Below are positions 43,930 through 52,571 of a stretch of 64,000 bases of DNA, piece after piece (the stretch's first letter is position 1; the number at the start of each line of letters is the position of its first letter). The stretch comes from Pseudodesulfovibrio profundus (GTDB lineage: Bacteria > Desulfobacterota > Desulfovibrionia > Desulfovibrionales > Desulfovibrionaceae). The stretch lies in the NCBI RefSeq assembly GCF_900217235.1, contig NZ_LT907975.1, positions 806,001-870,000 of the forward strand. Reading direction: 5' to 3'. Both the position numbers and the translations under genes were made by a program. Under the pieces are notes generated by a model, which saw nothing but the letters and a program-made list of their open reading frames with translations, was not told the DNA's origin and ran no database searches.

Positions 43930-44069
43930 GATCACCCCGTGGTATTAGATTTGACAATCCAAGTGAAATCGGGTTTCTAACCTTGAAGCGGACAATCCGC
44001 ATTTCACATCGCTCACTTCGGCTAAGGTTATGGGCGAGGTACCTCAACACTAAAGAGATAGCAAGATTC

Positions 44070-45098
44070 GTGACCCAAAAGTCGCAATATATTCAAGACC
44101 TGACCCCCGGCATACCGGTTAATGACTATTTCATGCTGAGCGCAGCGAGTCTGGCTCAGTCACGAAACGGCCCGTACTGGAACCTGACGTTTCAAGATGC
44201 GACCGGCAAAGTGGATGGTAAGATATGGAGCCCTAAAAGCCAAGAATACCCTTCACTCGTTGCGGGACAAATAACTCGTGTTCAAGGATTTGTCGAAAGC
44301 TACAGGGACAAGAATCAACTCAAAGTTGATCACCTTGAACTTGTCAGTGCAGACCAGCCTTCAATAGATTTGGCCGATTACCTTCCGACATCAAAAACAC
44401 CGCCTACTGAGTTGCTAGAACAAGTCGAAGACTTGATTACGGAGCATATGAAATACGCTCCATGGAAGTCGTTCTGCCGCAAAGTACTGAGCAACGATGA
44501 TATCAGAAATCGGCTGCTGACGGCTCCTGGTGCCAAAACAGTCCACCATGCATATATCGGTGGATTACTAGAACATTCGCTCCGCGTGGCTCAGTCGTGC
44601 ATGGCAATATGCAATGTATACCGAGATCTGGATCGACAGACACTGTTGGCCGGAGCAATCTTTCATGACCTTGGCAAAGCGTGGGAACTCACCGGTGGTC
44701 TTGCAAACGACTACACCGACGAAGGCAGACTTCTCGGTCACATACAACTCGGTCAGGAAAAACTGGAGCCATTTCTCAAGCGATCCAAATCCCTTGATGA
44801 TGGACTCAAGTTGCATTTTCGGCATTTGATCACCAGCCATCATGGTGAACACGAGTTCGGCTCCCCTGTGCGCCCCAATACGCCCGAAGCATTTGTTCTT
44901 CATTTTGCTGACAACATGGACGCCAAACTCAACATTATCGATCAGGCGTACGAGGATATGGAAAAAACTGATCAGCAATGGTCGCCTTACCTCAGATTCC
45001 TCGAACGAAGCGTCTTCCGTCCGACCGTGACCCCCGATATGGGGAAAAAGAAAAACGACAAGCCGGAGAACCAATGTTTATTACCTTTGAAGGCATAG
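44070..45098 (+). CDS. YhaM-like HD-domain 3'-5' exonuclease
   Basis: An OB-fold nucleic-acid-binding domain (NDYFMLSAASLAQSRNGPYW...DATGKVDGKIW) is followed by an HD phosphohydrolase domain (HHAYIGGLLEHSLRVAQSC, GAIFHDLGK, HLITSHHGEHEFGSP, HFADNMDAKL). This is the order of YhaM/CbfA 3'-5' exoribonucleases. I favour GTG 44070 (342 residues): the frame runs up to 43983, but that extension is Arg-rich and unlike the family. The true start is uncertain. Its 3' end overlaps tmk by 25 nt. Confidence 0.82.
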   Translation: MTQKSQYIQDLTPGIPVNDYFMLSAASLAQSRNGPYWNLTFQDATGKVDGKIWSPKSQEYPSLVAGQITRVQGFVESYRDKNQLKVDHLELVSADQPSIDLADYLPTSKTPPTELLEQVEDLITEHMKYAPWKSFCRKVLSNDDIRNRLLTAPGAKTVHHAYIGGLLEHSLRVAQSCMAICNVYRDLDRQTLLAGAIFHDLGKAWELTGGLANDYTDEGRLLGHIQLGQEKLEPFLKRSKSLDDGLKLHFRHLITSHHGEHEFGSPVRPNTPEAFVLHFADNMDAKLNIIDQAYEDMEKTDQQWSPYLRFLERSVFRPTVTPDMGKKKNDKPENQCLLPLKA

Positions 45099-45739
45099 AA
45101 GGCACCGGGAAATCGACGCAGATATTAAAAGTCAAAGAGTACTTTGAATCCAAAGGGCGCGAGGTGTTACTCACGCTCGAACCTGGGGGAAGTCGCATTG
45201 GGCAGGAGCTTAGAAAAATGCTTCTCCATGTCGACAATGATGATATCACGCCCATAACAGAACTCTTTCTGTATCTCGCCGACAGAGCGCAACACGTGGC
45301 ACAAGTAATTCGCCCTGCCCTGGAAGAAGGCAAGGTCGTACTGTGCGATCGATTTGCCGACTCAACAGTCGTCTATCAGGGATACGGTCGAGGCATAGAC
45401 ACAGCCACGTTACAGCACCTGAATGAGGTTGCCGTGGATTCGATGTGGCCAGACCTGACCATACTCCTCGATATTGATCCCGAAATCGGATTGAAGCGCG
45501 CTACCCTTCGCAACCTGGAAGAAGGTAAAGCCAAGGAAGAGGGCCGGTTTGAAGCTGAACACATTTCGTTTCACAACCGAATCCGCGAGGGCTACCAGAC
45601 CTGGGCTGCACTGAACAAGGACAGGATCAAATCCATCAGCGCCAACGGTACGCCAGATGAAGTATTCGATGGCATCAAGTCACTGATTGAAGCTTTCCCA
45701 AGCCATGATAAAGCTGCCGAGTCGCTGCAAAAGGAATAG
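45074..45739 (+). CDS. tmk: Thymidylate kinase
   Basis: Phosphorylates dTMP to dTDP. It has 221 residues, P-loop FEGIEGTGKSTQILKV, the DR(Y/F) region VVLCDRFADSTVVYQGYGRG and a lid EEGRFEAEHISFHNRIREGY. The usual TREPGG loop reads TLEPGGSRIGQELR. ATG 45074 follows a CGGAGAA site within the end of the upstream gene, so the genes overlap by 25 nt and are probably translated together. The longer frame upstream is not needed. Confidence 0.95.
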   Translation: MFITFEGIEGTGKSTQILKVKEYFESKGREVLLTLEPGGSRIGQELRKMLLHVDNDDITPITELFLYLADRAQHVAQVIRPALEEGKVVLCDRFADSTVVYQGYGRGIDTATLQHLNEVAVDSMWPDLTILLDIDPEIGLKRATLRNLEEGKAKEEGRFEAEHISFHNRIREGYQTWAALNKDRIKSISANGTPDEVFDGIKSLIEAFPSHDKAAESLQKE

Positions 45740-45821
45740 TTACTGGATTATTTGATTGAATCTGTTATGTTATGCAAACAAGCTCGACAGGTCGTAGCCA
45801 ATCAATAAACACCACAGATTC

Positions 45822-46643
45822 ATGACGTTGCAGCATTCGGAAAAACCGCCATTACTCCAACGAGTTCCCATTTCATCCATTTGGGATACATTCAAGTTCA
45901 TAGCACTCCTCGGAGTGATTTTCTGGTTTGTTCTACTTGGAACCAATCAGCTTGGATACAACTGGCAATGGTACCGGGTTCCTCAGTATATCTTTACGAT
46001 GACTGAGGGAGGTCTCTCCTGGGGGCCACTTATGCAAGGACTCGGTGTCACCCTGCAGATAACCGCCATATCAATGGTTTTCATGCTGCTGTTTGGTCTG
46101 ACCACGGCCCTTCTGCGCATGTCCAATTCCTGGGTGGGACAAGGTCTCGCTCGGTTTTACATGGAGTTGATCCGCAATTCGCCACTCCTTATTCAGCTCT
46201 TTTTCATCTATTTTGTTATAGCCCCTATCATGGATATGTCCGGTTTTTGGGCAGCAGTCCTTGCGCTCTCGCTTTTTGAGGGGGCATATGCTTCGGAAAT
46301 TTTCCGCGCTGGAATCACATCCATAGACAAAGGCCAGTGGGAAGCGGCCAAGAGTCTCGGCATGCCCCCGCTGGAGATGTATCGACATATTATCCTGCCA
46401 CAGGCAATCAGACGGGTACTTCCTCCACTGACAAGTCAGGCAATATCTTTAATCAAAGATTCTGCGCTTGTATCTACGGTGGCTATCCTTGATCTGACAC
46501 AGCGAGGCAGGATGATCGATGCGGAAACATTCTTAACTTTTGAAATATGGTTTACGGTTGCCGCCATATATCTGGTCATAACCACGACACTGTCTGGCCT
46601 GGTCAATTTTATGGAGCGGCGCACCAAAAGCATTTCGCTTTAA
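45822..46643 (+). CDS. Polar amino-acid ABC transporter permease (first)
   Basis: A 273-residue inner-membrane permease of the HisMQ/GltJK type. LRMSNSWVGQGLARFYMEL and IRNSPLLIQLFFIYF are the usual N-terminal half. The EAA loop that docks the ATPase is EAAKSLGMPPLEMYRHIILP. About five hydrophobic segments follow a longer cytoplasmic N-terminus. It is followed by the binding-protein gene and a second permease; no ATPase gene is in the cluster. Confidence 0.9.
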   Translation: MTLQHSEKPPLLQRVPISSIWDTFKFIALLGVIFWFVLLGTNQLGYNWQWYRVPQYIFTMTEGGLSWGPLMQGLGVTLQITAISMVFMLLFGLTTALLRMSNSWVGQGLARFYMELIRNSPLLIQLFFIYFVIAPIMDMSGFWAAVLALSLFEGAYASEIFRAGITSIDKGQWEAAKSLGMPPLEMYRHIILPQAIRRVLPPLTSQAISLIKDSALVSTVAILDLTQRGRMIDAETFLTFEIWFTVAAIYLVITTTLSGLVNFMERRTKSISL

Positions 46644-46665
46644 CCCCAACCACATGGAGTATAAA

Positions 46666-46764
46666 ATGACCATTTGGCGTGCAATCAACACGGGAGAAGG
46701 AACCATGATTGCGATTTTGGGAGTATCCCATGTCACCTTCGCTCAAGAGTCCTGCAAAGCATAA
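46666..46764 (+). CDS. Possible 32-residue ORF between permease and binding-protein genes
   Basis: ATG 46666 with ATGGAG just upstream, 32 codons and a TAA. The peptide contains an aliphatic stretch (MIAILGVSHVTFAQ) resembling a signal peptide remnant. It lies in the 161-nt gap. No family is recognised. It could be a leader peptide, a decayed gene copy or chance. Confidence 0.25.
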   Translation: MTIWRAINTGEGTMIAILGVSHVTFAQESCKA

Positions 46765-46804
46765 CTTTAATAATATCGACCACATTGGTCCAAGGAGATT
46801 ACGT

Positions 46805-47626
46805 ATGAAATCCATCCGATTAACATTCCTGTTTTTCATTCTCTGCATTTTCGCATTTTCTTTCAGCGTCACCACCGCTCAAGCAAGTGAAAGCAATCAA
46901 AGCCAGCTTGAAACCATCCTTAAACGCGGCACCATCAAGGTCGGCTTCGACACATTCAAGCCATGGGCAATGAAAGATAAAAAAGGCGATTATATCGGTT
47001 TTGAAATCGAAGTTGCCAAAAAACTGGCCGAGGACATGGGAGTCAAAGTCGAGTTTGTTCCCACACAATGGTCCGGCATCATTCCTGCCCTTCTCACCGG
47101 CAAATTCGATATCATCATCGGTGGCATGTCCATCACCCCACAGCGTAATCTCAAGGTTAACTTTTCCATTCCCTACGAATTCTCGGGGATGTCCATCGTT
47201 GCCAGCAAATCCAAGGCTGGGGACAGATCAACTCTTGCAGACTTCAATACTCCAGACACCAAGATTGCCGTGCGACTTGGGACAACTGCTGCCGAAGCAG
47301 CCAAGAACTTTCTTCCCAAAGCAGAAAAGCTGTACTTTGCCGAAGAATCGCAGACCATCCAGGAACTGCTGAACAATCGTGTTCACGCCCTGGTCGCATC
47401 CAACCCTCTGCCCTTCAATCTGGCAAAAGAGTATGCAGAGCAACTGTACCTCCCTCTGGACGAAGACTTCACCAAAGAGCCAATCTCGTTTGCTGTACGC
47501 AAAGGTGATCACGACTTCCTGAACTGGTTGGACAATTGGGTCAGAGTCAACATGAGCAAGGGGTGGTTGCAAAATCGTTACGACTATTGGTTCTTTTCCA
47601 AAGAATGGGAAAACCAGATTCAGTAA
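46805..47626 (+). CDS. Periplasmic polar amino-acid-binding protein
   Basis: A 273-residue exported solute-binding protein (family 3). The signal peptide runs to about TTAQA-SE. LKRGTIKVGFDTFKPW, GFEIEVAKKLAEDMGVKVEF, LLTGKFDIIIGGMSITPQR and AVRLGTTAAEAAK are family signatures. ATG 46805 has AAGGAG 8 nt upstream. The ligand is likely a polar amino acid but cannot be named. It lies between the two permease genes. Confidence 0.92.
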   Translation: MKSIRLTFLFFILCIFAFSFSVTTAQASESNQSQLETILKRGTIKVGFDTFKPWAMKDKKGDYIGFEIEVAKKLAEDMGVKVEFVPTQWSGIIPALLTGKFDIIIGGMSITPQRNLKVNFSIPYEFSGMSIVASKSKAGDRSTLADFNTPDTKIAVRLGTTAAEAAKNFLPKAEKLYFAEESQTIQELLNNRVHALVASNPLPFNLAKEYAEQLYLPLDEDFTKEPISFAVRKGDHDFLNWLDNWVRVNMSKGWLQNRYDYWFFSKEWENQIQ

Positions 47627-47636
47627 GCAGTAGACC

Positions 47637-48527
47637 TTGTCTTACCCTCACCATCGTAAAAAATTAAAGATTACCCTGCTGGATGCTGCCATACTGGCAG
47701 CTCTGGCGGGGGCTGTCTTTTATCTTGTCTTCAAAGCAGCCACCGGCCTGAATTATCACTGGAAATGGGAGATAATCCCTCAGTATATCCTACGGTTTGA
47801 CGATGCCTCCGGCAGTTGGGAAGCCGGGCTGCTACTACAGGGACTCTACACCACCCTGCGCCTTTCCATTTGGGGCACGATCCTGGCGCTCATTGTGGGG
47901 ATCATTTTTGGACTATTTCGTGTGAGCCCATCCCTATTCAAGCGTCAGATCGCTACGACATATATCGGCCTGATCAGAAATACGCCCCCATTGGTACTTA
48001 TCTTCATTTTCTATTTCTTCATTGGCGACCAGATCATGAAGGCCATCAACCTTGAAACTTTCATTGATGGTTTGCCAACTGAATACAAGTCAGCACTATC
48101 TTTTTTCATCGGCCCAATTAACCGTGCTCCTCAGTTCTTTTCCGCAGTCCTGACCCTGGCTCTTTTTGAAGCAGCCTATATAGCTGAGATTGTGCGAGCA
48201 GGAGTTCAATCCGTTGAAACCGGGCAATGGGAAGCCTCCACAGCTCTTGGGATGCGCCGTAGCCAGTGCCTGCGGTACGTCATCCTTCCTCAAGCCCTTC
48301 AGCGCATGCTCCCCGCATTGGCCGGTCAGTTTATATCCATTATCAAGGACTCTGCAATTGTGTCAGTCATCTCCATCGAAGAACTCACTTTCCAGGCACA
48401 ACAGATAATGACCACAACCTATAGGAGCTTTGAGATATGGACTACGGTATTCATCATGTACTTTGTCCTGACATTTCTCTGCTCAATAGCTATCAGAAAA
48501 CTTGAACTTGTTTTGCAAAGGAATTAG
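47637..48527 (+). CDS. Polar amino-acid ABC transporter permease (second)
   Basis: A 296-residue partner permease. It shares the layout of the first, including TYIGLIRNTPPLVLIFIFYF and the EAA loop EASTALGMRRSQCLRYVILP. An extra segment of about 30 residues (MKAINLETFIDGLPTEYKSA) lies between two helices. The start is TTG 47637, 10 nt after the binding protein stop, with no strong site, so another start is possible. The two permeases should form a heterodimer. Confidence 0.88.
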   Translation: MSYPHHRKKLKITLLDAAILAALAGAVFYLVFKAATGLNYHWKWEIIPQYILRFDDASGSWEAGLLLQGLYTTLRLSIWGTILALIVGIIFGLFRVSPSLFKRQIATTYIGLIRNTPPLVLIFIFYFFIGDQIMKAINLETFIDGLPTEYKSALSFFIGPINRAPQFFSAVLTLALFEAAYIAEIVRAGVQSVETGQWEASTALGMRRSQCLRYVILPQALQRMLPALAGQFISIIKDSAIVSVISIEELTFQAQQIMTTTYRSFEIWTTVFIMYFVLTFLCSIAIRKLELVLQRN

Positions 48528-48634
48528 CGTGGGGTCTTACACAATGAATTTTACATCCTCGTCGCGTTGGTAGACATGGTTGATATGCATATCTGCGACA
48601 GAGACAAAGTGAACCGCTTGACTTGGAGGCCTAG

Positions 48635-48889
48635 ATGGACGATGTGAAAGTATACGCTCTTTCCACTTGTATTCATTGCAGAAATGCAAAAAAATATCTT
48701 GATGAATGTGGCATAAAATACAGCTGCGTGCATGTCGATGAGCTCAAAGGAGAAGAGCGAAAAGAAGTCGTCAAAGAACTCAAGGACCACAATCCGGCTG
48801 TTTCTTTTCCGACTATCGTCATAAAGGACACAGTGGTTGTCGGATACCACAAGGACAAGATCGACAAAGCGCTTAAAAAGGCAGAGTAA
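48635..48889 (+). CDS. Glutaredoxin-like protein
   Basis: An 84-residue thioredoxin-fold protein. The redox motif is CIHC in STCIHCRNAKKYL, instead of the CPYC of classical glutaredoxins. The cis-Pro lies in VSFPTIVIKDTVVVGYH. The next gene, an FTR catalytic subunit, starts 3 nt after its stop, so the pair is translationally linked. The protein probably acts as the thiol substrate or partner of that reductase. Confidence 0.9.
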   Translation: MDDVKVYALSTCIHCRNAKKYLDECGIKYSCVHVDELKGEERKEVVKELKDHNPAVSFPTIVIKDTVVVGYHKDKIDKALKKAE

Positions 48890-48892
48890 TCA

Positions 48893-49225
48893 ATGAACGC
48901 TGAACAACTGTATGATGCGCTGAAAAAAATTCAAGAGCCCAAAGGCTATTACTTCAATAAAGACATGGAAATGACCATGCCGCTTATTGAATCACTCCTT
49001 ACCAACAAAGAGCGGTTGGGTTACATGGCTTGTCCTTGCCGTCTTGCCAACGGCGAGATCGAAGCAGACAAAGATATCATTTGCCCCTGCACCTACAGAG
49101 AAGAAGACATCAAAGAATACGGTGCTTGCTTCTGTGCTTTATATGTCAGCAAAGAGTACAATGAAGGAACCATTGAAAAAGAAGTAGTTCCGGAACGCCG
49201 TCCTGCTGACAAAATACTTTTCTAG
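48893..49225 (+). CDS. Ferredoxin-thioredoxin reductase catalytic subunit-like protein
   Basis: A 110-residue protein with the FTR catalytic cysteine pattern: MACPCRLANGEIEADKD, IICPCTYREEDI and GACFCALYVSKEY. These give a [4Fe-4S] cluster plus an active-site disulfide that is reduced by ferredoxin. The plant-type variable subunit is absent, as in other anaerobes. In this cell it probably reduces the adjacent glutaredoxin-like protein. A hairpin terminator follows within 16 nt. Confidence 0.9.
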   Translation: MNAEQLYDALKKIQEPKGYYFNKDMEMTMPLIESLLTNKERLGYMACPCRLANGEIEADKDIICPCTYREEDIKEYGACFCALYVSKEYNEGTIEKEVVPERRPADKILF

Positions 49226-49240
49226 GTGATTAAAACAACG

Positions 49241-49265
49241 AAAGCCCCGTTTAGAACGGGGCTTT
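49241..49265. terminator. Terminator after the glutaredoxin/FTR pair
   Basis: A 10-bp perfect stem AAAGCCCCGT/ACGGGGCTTT with loop TTAGA. The T tract is short (TTTC). It may also stop read-through from the convergent lipoprotein operon. Confidence 0.75.
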
Positions 49266-49392
49266 CGCATTTCTAAGCTTTCAACTCGACAACTCAGCAT
49301 AAAAGCGACAACGCACTTCCTATACTCCAGCTTCCAATTACCATCTTACTTTCACCAATAGAGAAAGTGATCGCACAGGTGAATCAGTGCTT

Positions 49393-50142
49393 TTAAATTA
49401 CATCGGTCAAAATTCTCAGCATTCTCTGCTGAACGCCTGATGTAATCTCTGACTGATCAACATTTCGGCCACCAGCATATACTGCCAAAGTAACTTTCTC
49501 ACGCTGACGAAAGCCCCTGAAGTTATTCTTTTTGCGGCTTATCTTCTCACTCTTTCCGAAGACGATAGTCGTACCATCGTTCTCTTCTCTAGGAGCGATA
49601 GTAGCTAAAGTTATGTCTGAACGAATGATATATGTGTCGTCCGTCACGTAACTACCAAGAATATAGCCAACTGTTGCACCGACAACCGCTCCAGCAGTTC
49701 CTTTGGCCCATGTATTACCGGAACCGGTTGTTATGGGATCATAGGCACCAGCCACACCACCCAATGCTCCACCGGCCAACAGCCCTTCACCACGCATGTC
49801 TTCTTGTATTTGGCCGGAGTAGTTTACGTTGATATCCAGCAGAATACCAAAATCATTTCCATCCGTAGGCTCATACCCTTGTGCAGCGTAGGCGTTTTCC
49901 AGGCGATTTTTGAACTCATAAAGATTGAAAGCCGGATCACCAGACGTGTTGCGGATTCTCAGTTTAATCTTGTTGTTAACAAAGAGACTGGAGTCCACGA
50001 TAAACTGCCTATCCATTGCTGACCCATACATCAGACCATCCGGACTCTGCACCATCCCCAGTCGGCTTTTGGATGCAGTACATGAAGCCAGCACCATTGA
50101 AACCAAAACAACACAGACTATATATTTGAATCTAGTGAACAT
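49393..50142 (-). CDS. TraT-like outer-membrane lipoprotein
   Basis: A 249-residue lipoprotein with lipobox VLASC (Cys near residue 21) and a Thr after it, favouring the outer membrane. The body matches the TraT/complement-resistance family, with glycine-zipper stretches GGALGGVAGAYDP and GTAGAVVGATVGYILGSYV in a hydrophobic region. TraT of F plasmids acts in surface exclusion and serum resistance; here it is chromosomal and its role is unknown. ATG 50142 with GGAAAA before it is chosen over a longer frame reaching into the upstream gene. It lies 1 nt after the protease stop, so the two are an operon. Confidence 0.85.
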   Translation of the reverse strand: MFTRFKYIVCVVLVSMVLASCTASKSRLGMVQSPDGLMYGSAMDRQFIVDSSLFVNNKIKLRIRNTSGDPAFNLYEFKNRLENAYAAQGYEPTDGNDFGILLDINVNYSGQIQEDMRGEGLLAGGALGGVAGAYDPITTGSGNTWAKGTAGAVVGATVGYILGSYVTDDTYIIRSDITLATIAPREENDGTTIVFGKSEKISRKKNNFRGFRQREKVTLAVYAGGRNVDQSEITSGVQQRMLRILTDVI

Positions 50143-50143
50143 T

Positions 50144-52387
50144 TTATTTTCCTTTTCGGTAGTCAACATTATTATCATCAAGGAAAGTAAACACTTCTGA
50201 ATAATGAATACTAAAGTTCAATCCTTCAGAAATCTGTTTGCTAAGCCCCCAATCATTTACCCCGACAACCTGATTGCCAAGAAACAAAGGGCCTCCCGAG
50301 TTACCGCTATTAATGGGTGTATCTGTTTGCACAAACATTACCGGTTTACCCTTCACTCCCATGACAGTCTCATGCTTTCGAATCGTGCTGATGACTCCCC
50401 GAGTCAGTGTAAAGAGGTGCCCCTTGGGATGACCAATTGCTTCAACAGTCTCGCCTACAGGTAATTTCTTTTTAGAATAGAATGTCACGGGAAGTCCTCT
50501 GTCCTGAACCTTGATCAAGGCAAGATCCAAGCGAACATCTTTGGCTATCACTTTTCCAAAGGTTTCAATTTCATCCCACTTTTTAAGCTCGACGAATTTC
50601 TGTTCTTCCACCACATGATAATTGGTCAAAACAAGGTTGCTTGTAACGTAGAACCCTGTCCCCAAAGAGTTGGAAGCCTGAACGACCACCACACTTTCAA
50701 AACGCTTATCTTTTTTCTTGTCAAATCCGTATTCTTTCTCTTTGGCCTTTGCCACGGCAACATTACGATTCTTAACCACATCCTTCCGAATGGTGCTCAG
50801 CGATGCGTACCGTTTATGGTTCGCTTTGTTCTTGGAGTAATGGTCGAGTAATTCGGAAATTTTCACCGAAATGGCTTCACCCTCGAATTCATCGACCACA
50901 ACCTCTGTTACGTTTGTGGTCTGATGCTTTTCCTTATCAGGGTCCTCATCCAAAACATTGTAGGCGACGGTGAAAAACTCCTGTGAATGGATGTCGAAGA
51001 AATCAGTATAATACGTCTTTCTACGCTGATCGATGACGTAATACTGAACCGTACCTGTCTTTTCGACTTCCATCTCCACTCGTTGGAAGTGATACGGTTC
51101 ATACACGGGCTCATCAATGTACCGAGGGGTATTTCTGAACTTCTCCTTCAACTCCTCAACCTTGTCCTTGGCTTCATTTATCTGAAGATCTCGTCCAAGG
51201 TTAGCAAGTGCATTGCCAAGGTTTGTATACGGATTAGCAGTGCTTGTGCTCAGCCTGCCGCCGGAGTTGGTCATGATCTCCATGTTGGCTTGCTGCAGTT
51301 CCACCTGCAGCACATCCCACTCAGGGTTATTGACTTGTTTATGCCCAGCCAGGAACTTGGATTTGACGTAGTTGCTGCTGTCCACCCGTCGAAAGGTTTT
51401 CGTTGAGGCCAAATTGAAAAGAATGACGATATCGGCACTCTTCACATCTTTATGCTCAAACCCTTTACTAAGCCCTGCGCTCGTAGCGGAAAAAGGCATG
51501 TCCATCTCGACTCCCACCGGAAACTCGATCACGCCCTTATCTTTCAGTGTCTCACTAGTTACTTCGAGAAATGAAATTTTCACCCCCGGCACAGAATCAA
51601 TTTCCAAGCCAGCTTCGTTCACCTTTGAATAGGCGGCCATAAGCTGCTTGAGGTCTGCCTTTTCCGGAGAAGGACAATGAGCGGAAAAATACTCATCTGC
51701 CAAGAGCGTTTTGAGGTCCGAGGTCAGATAGTCGACATACTTCTCATTAATATGGAGCAGTTCTTTCCCTTTCGCTTTAGTAATGGTTTCTTGAAAAACT
51801 ACAGCGTGGACCTCGACAAACTGCTCACCATTTACCTCGACGGGGTATGCTTCAAAAAAACACTCATCCGTAGTTAACTGATACTTGCCCAGCGCAGTGG
51901 GTGCATATTCGATTAACTGCTTACGCTTGGATGCCAACGTAGTCTTGGCTTTATCTATGGTATCACTCTTAAAGCCAGGAGCTTGAAACAGACGAATGGA
52001 AGCCGACTTTTGAATATCTACGTAAAATGCGTCCAGAGTCTTCTTTGTGGCTTTCCATTGATTTCTTTCAACTGGCCACTGAATCGCTGCAACTCGGCTA
52101 GTCTCTTGTTCAAGTGGGGTTAAATATTTAGCATCAAGCTCTTTATACACAACCTGCAACAGGGACATGATCTCTTGATCATCCTGGCGCTCCACAAACC
52201 ACATCTCCTCGGAATTATAAACCATTGAAGCTTCATCATACTTTTTAGCTTCAACCAGTTCCTCCAAATGATCCCCGGGAGTGTACAAAAACGAATATCC
52301 GATATCACCGGATGTGGTTGTCTTCTTACAACCAACTGAAATCAATAGCCCCATCATGCAGACAGCAACCAGCAGAACCCTCTTCAC
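50144..52387 (-). CDS. Large lipoprotein with C-terminal HtrA-like serine protease domain
   Basis: A 747-residue exported lipoprotein: lipobox LISVGC, lipidated Cys20 followed by Lys. Residues from about 560 form a trypsin-like protease of the PF13365/DegP type with H591 in TNYHVVEE, D621 in RLDLALIKV and S697 in NSGNSGGPLF; the spacings are close to DegP, but no PDZ domain follows. Residues 25-550 match no family I know; they contain a helical region (NLGNALANLGRDLQ) and the beta-rich part before the protease. It is first in an operon with the TraT-like lipoprotein. It probably processes or monitors envelope proteins; substrates are unknown. Confidence 0.85.
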   Translation of the reverse strand: MKRVLLVAVCMMGLLISVGCKKTTTSGDIGYSFLYTPGDHLEELVEAKKYDEASMVYNSEEMWFVERQDDQEIMSLLQVVYKELDAKYLTPLEQETSRVAAIQWPVERNQWKATKKTLDAFYVDIQKSASIRLFQAPGFKSDTIDKAKTTLASKRKQLIEYAPTALGKYQLTTDECFFEAYPVEVNGEQFVEVHAVVFQETITKAKGKELLHINEKYVDYLTSDLKTLLADEYFSAHCPSPEKADLKQLMAAYSKVNEAGLEIDSVPGVKISFLEVTSETLKDKGVIEFPVGVEMDMPFSATSAGLSKGFEHKDVKSADIVILFNLASTKTFRRVDSSNYVKSKFLAGHKQVNNPEWDVLQVELQQANMEIMTNSGGRLSTSTANPYTNLGNALANLGRDLQINEAKDKVEELKEKFRNTPRYIDEPVYEPYHFQRVEMEVEKTGTVQYYVIDQRRKTYYTDFFDIHSQEFFTVAYNVLDEDPDKEKHQTTNVTEVVVDEFEGEAISVKISELLDHYSKNKANHKRYASLSTIRKDVVKNRNVAVAKAKEKEYGFDKKKDKRFESVVVVQASNSLGTGFYVTSNLVLTNYHVVEEQKFVELKKWDEIETFGKVIAKDVRLDLALIKVQDRGLPVTFYSKKKLPVGETVEAIGHPKGHLFTLTRGVISTIRKHETVMGVKGKPVMFVQTDTPINSGNSGGPLFLGNQVVGVNDWGLSKQISEGLNFSIHYSEVFTFLDDNNVDYRKGK

Positions 52388-52534
52388 GTCGACTCCATTA
52401 TGCTCGTATCATCAACAAAAACAGTCATTCTGCTCATAAAAAAAGAACAAAAGACAACCCCAGCAGAGAAACTCCAACTGAGGTAGACAAAACGAGCAAA
52501 AAAAGCAACGCCTATATTCTATGAGGTATTAAGA

Positions 52535-52563
52535 AGGTCGACCAGCAAAGTGCTGGTCGACCT
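52535..52563 (-). terminator. Terminator of the O-acetylhomoserine sulfhydrylase gene
   Basis: A 13-bp perfect stem AGGTCGACCAGCA/TGCTGGTCGACCT with loop AAG. On the minus strand it is followed by TCTTAATACC; the T tract is weak but the hairpin is strong. Confidence 0.75.
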
Positions 52564-52571
52564 GGGTTGGA

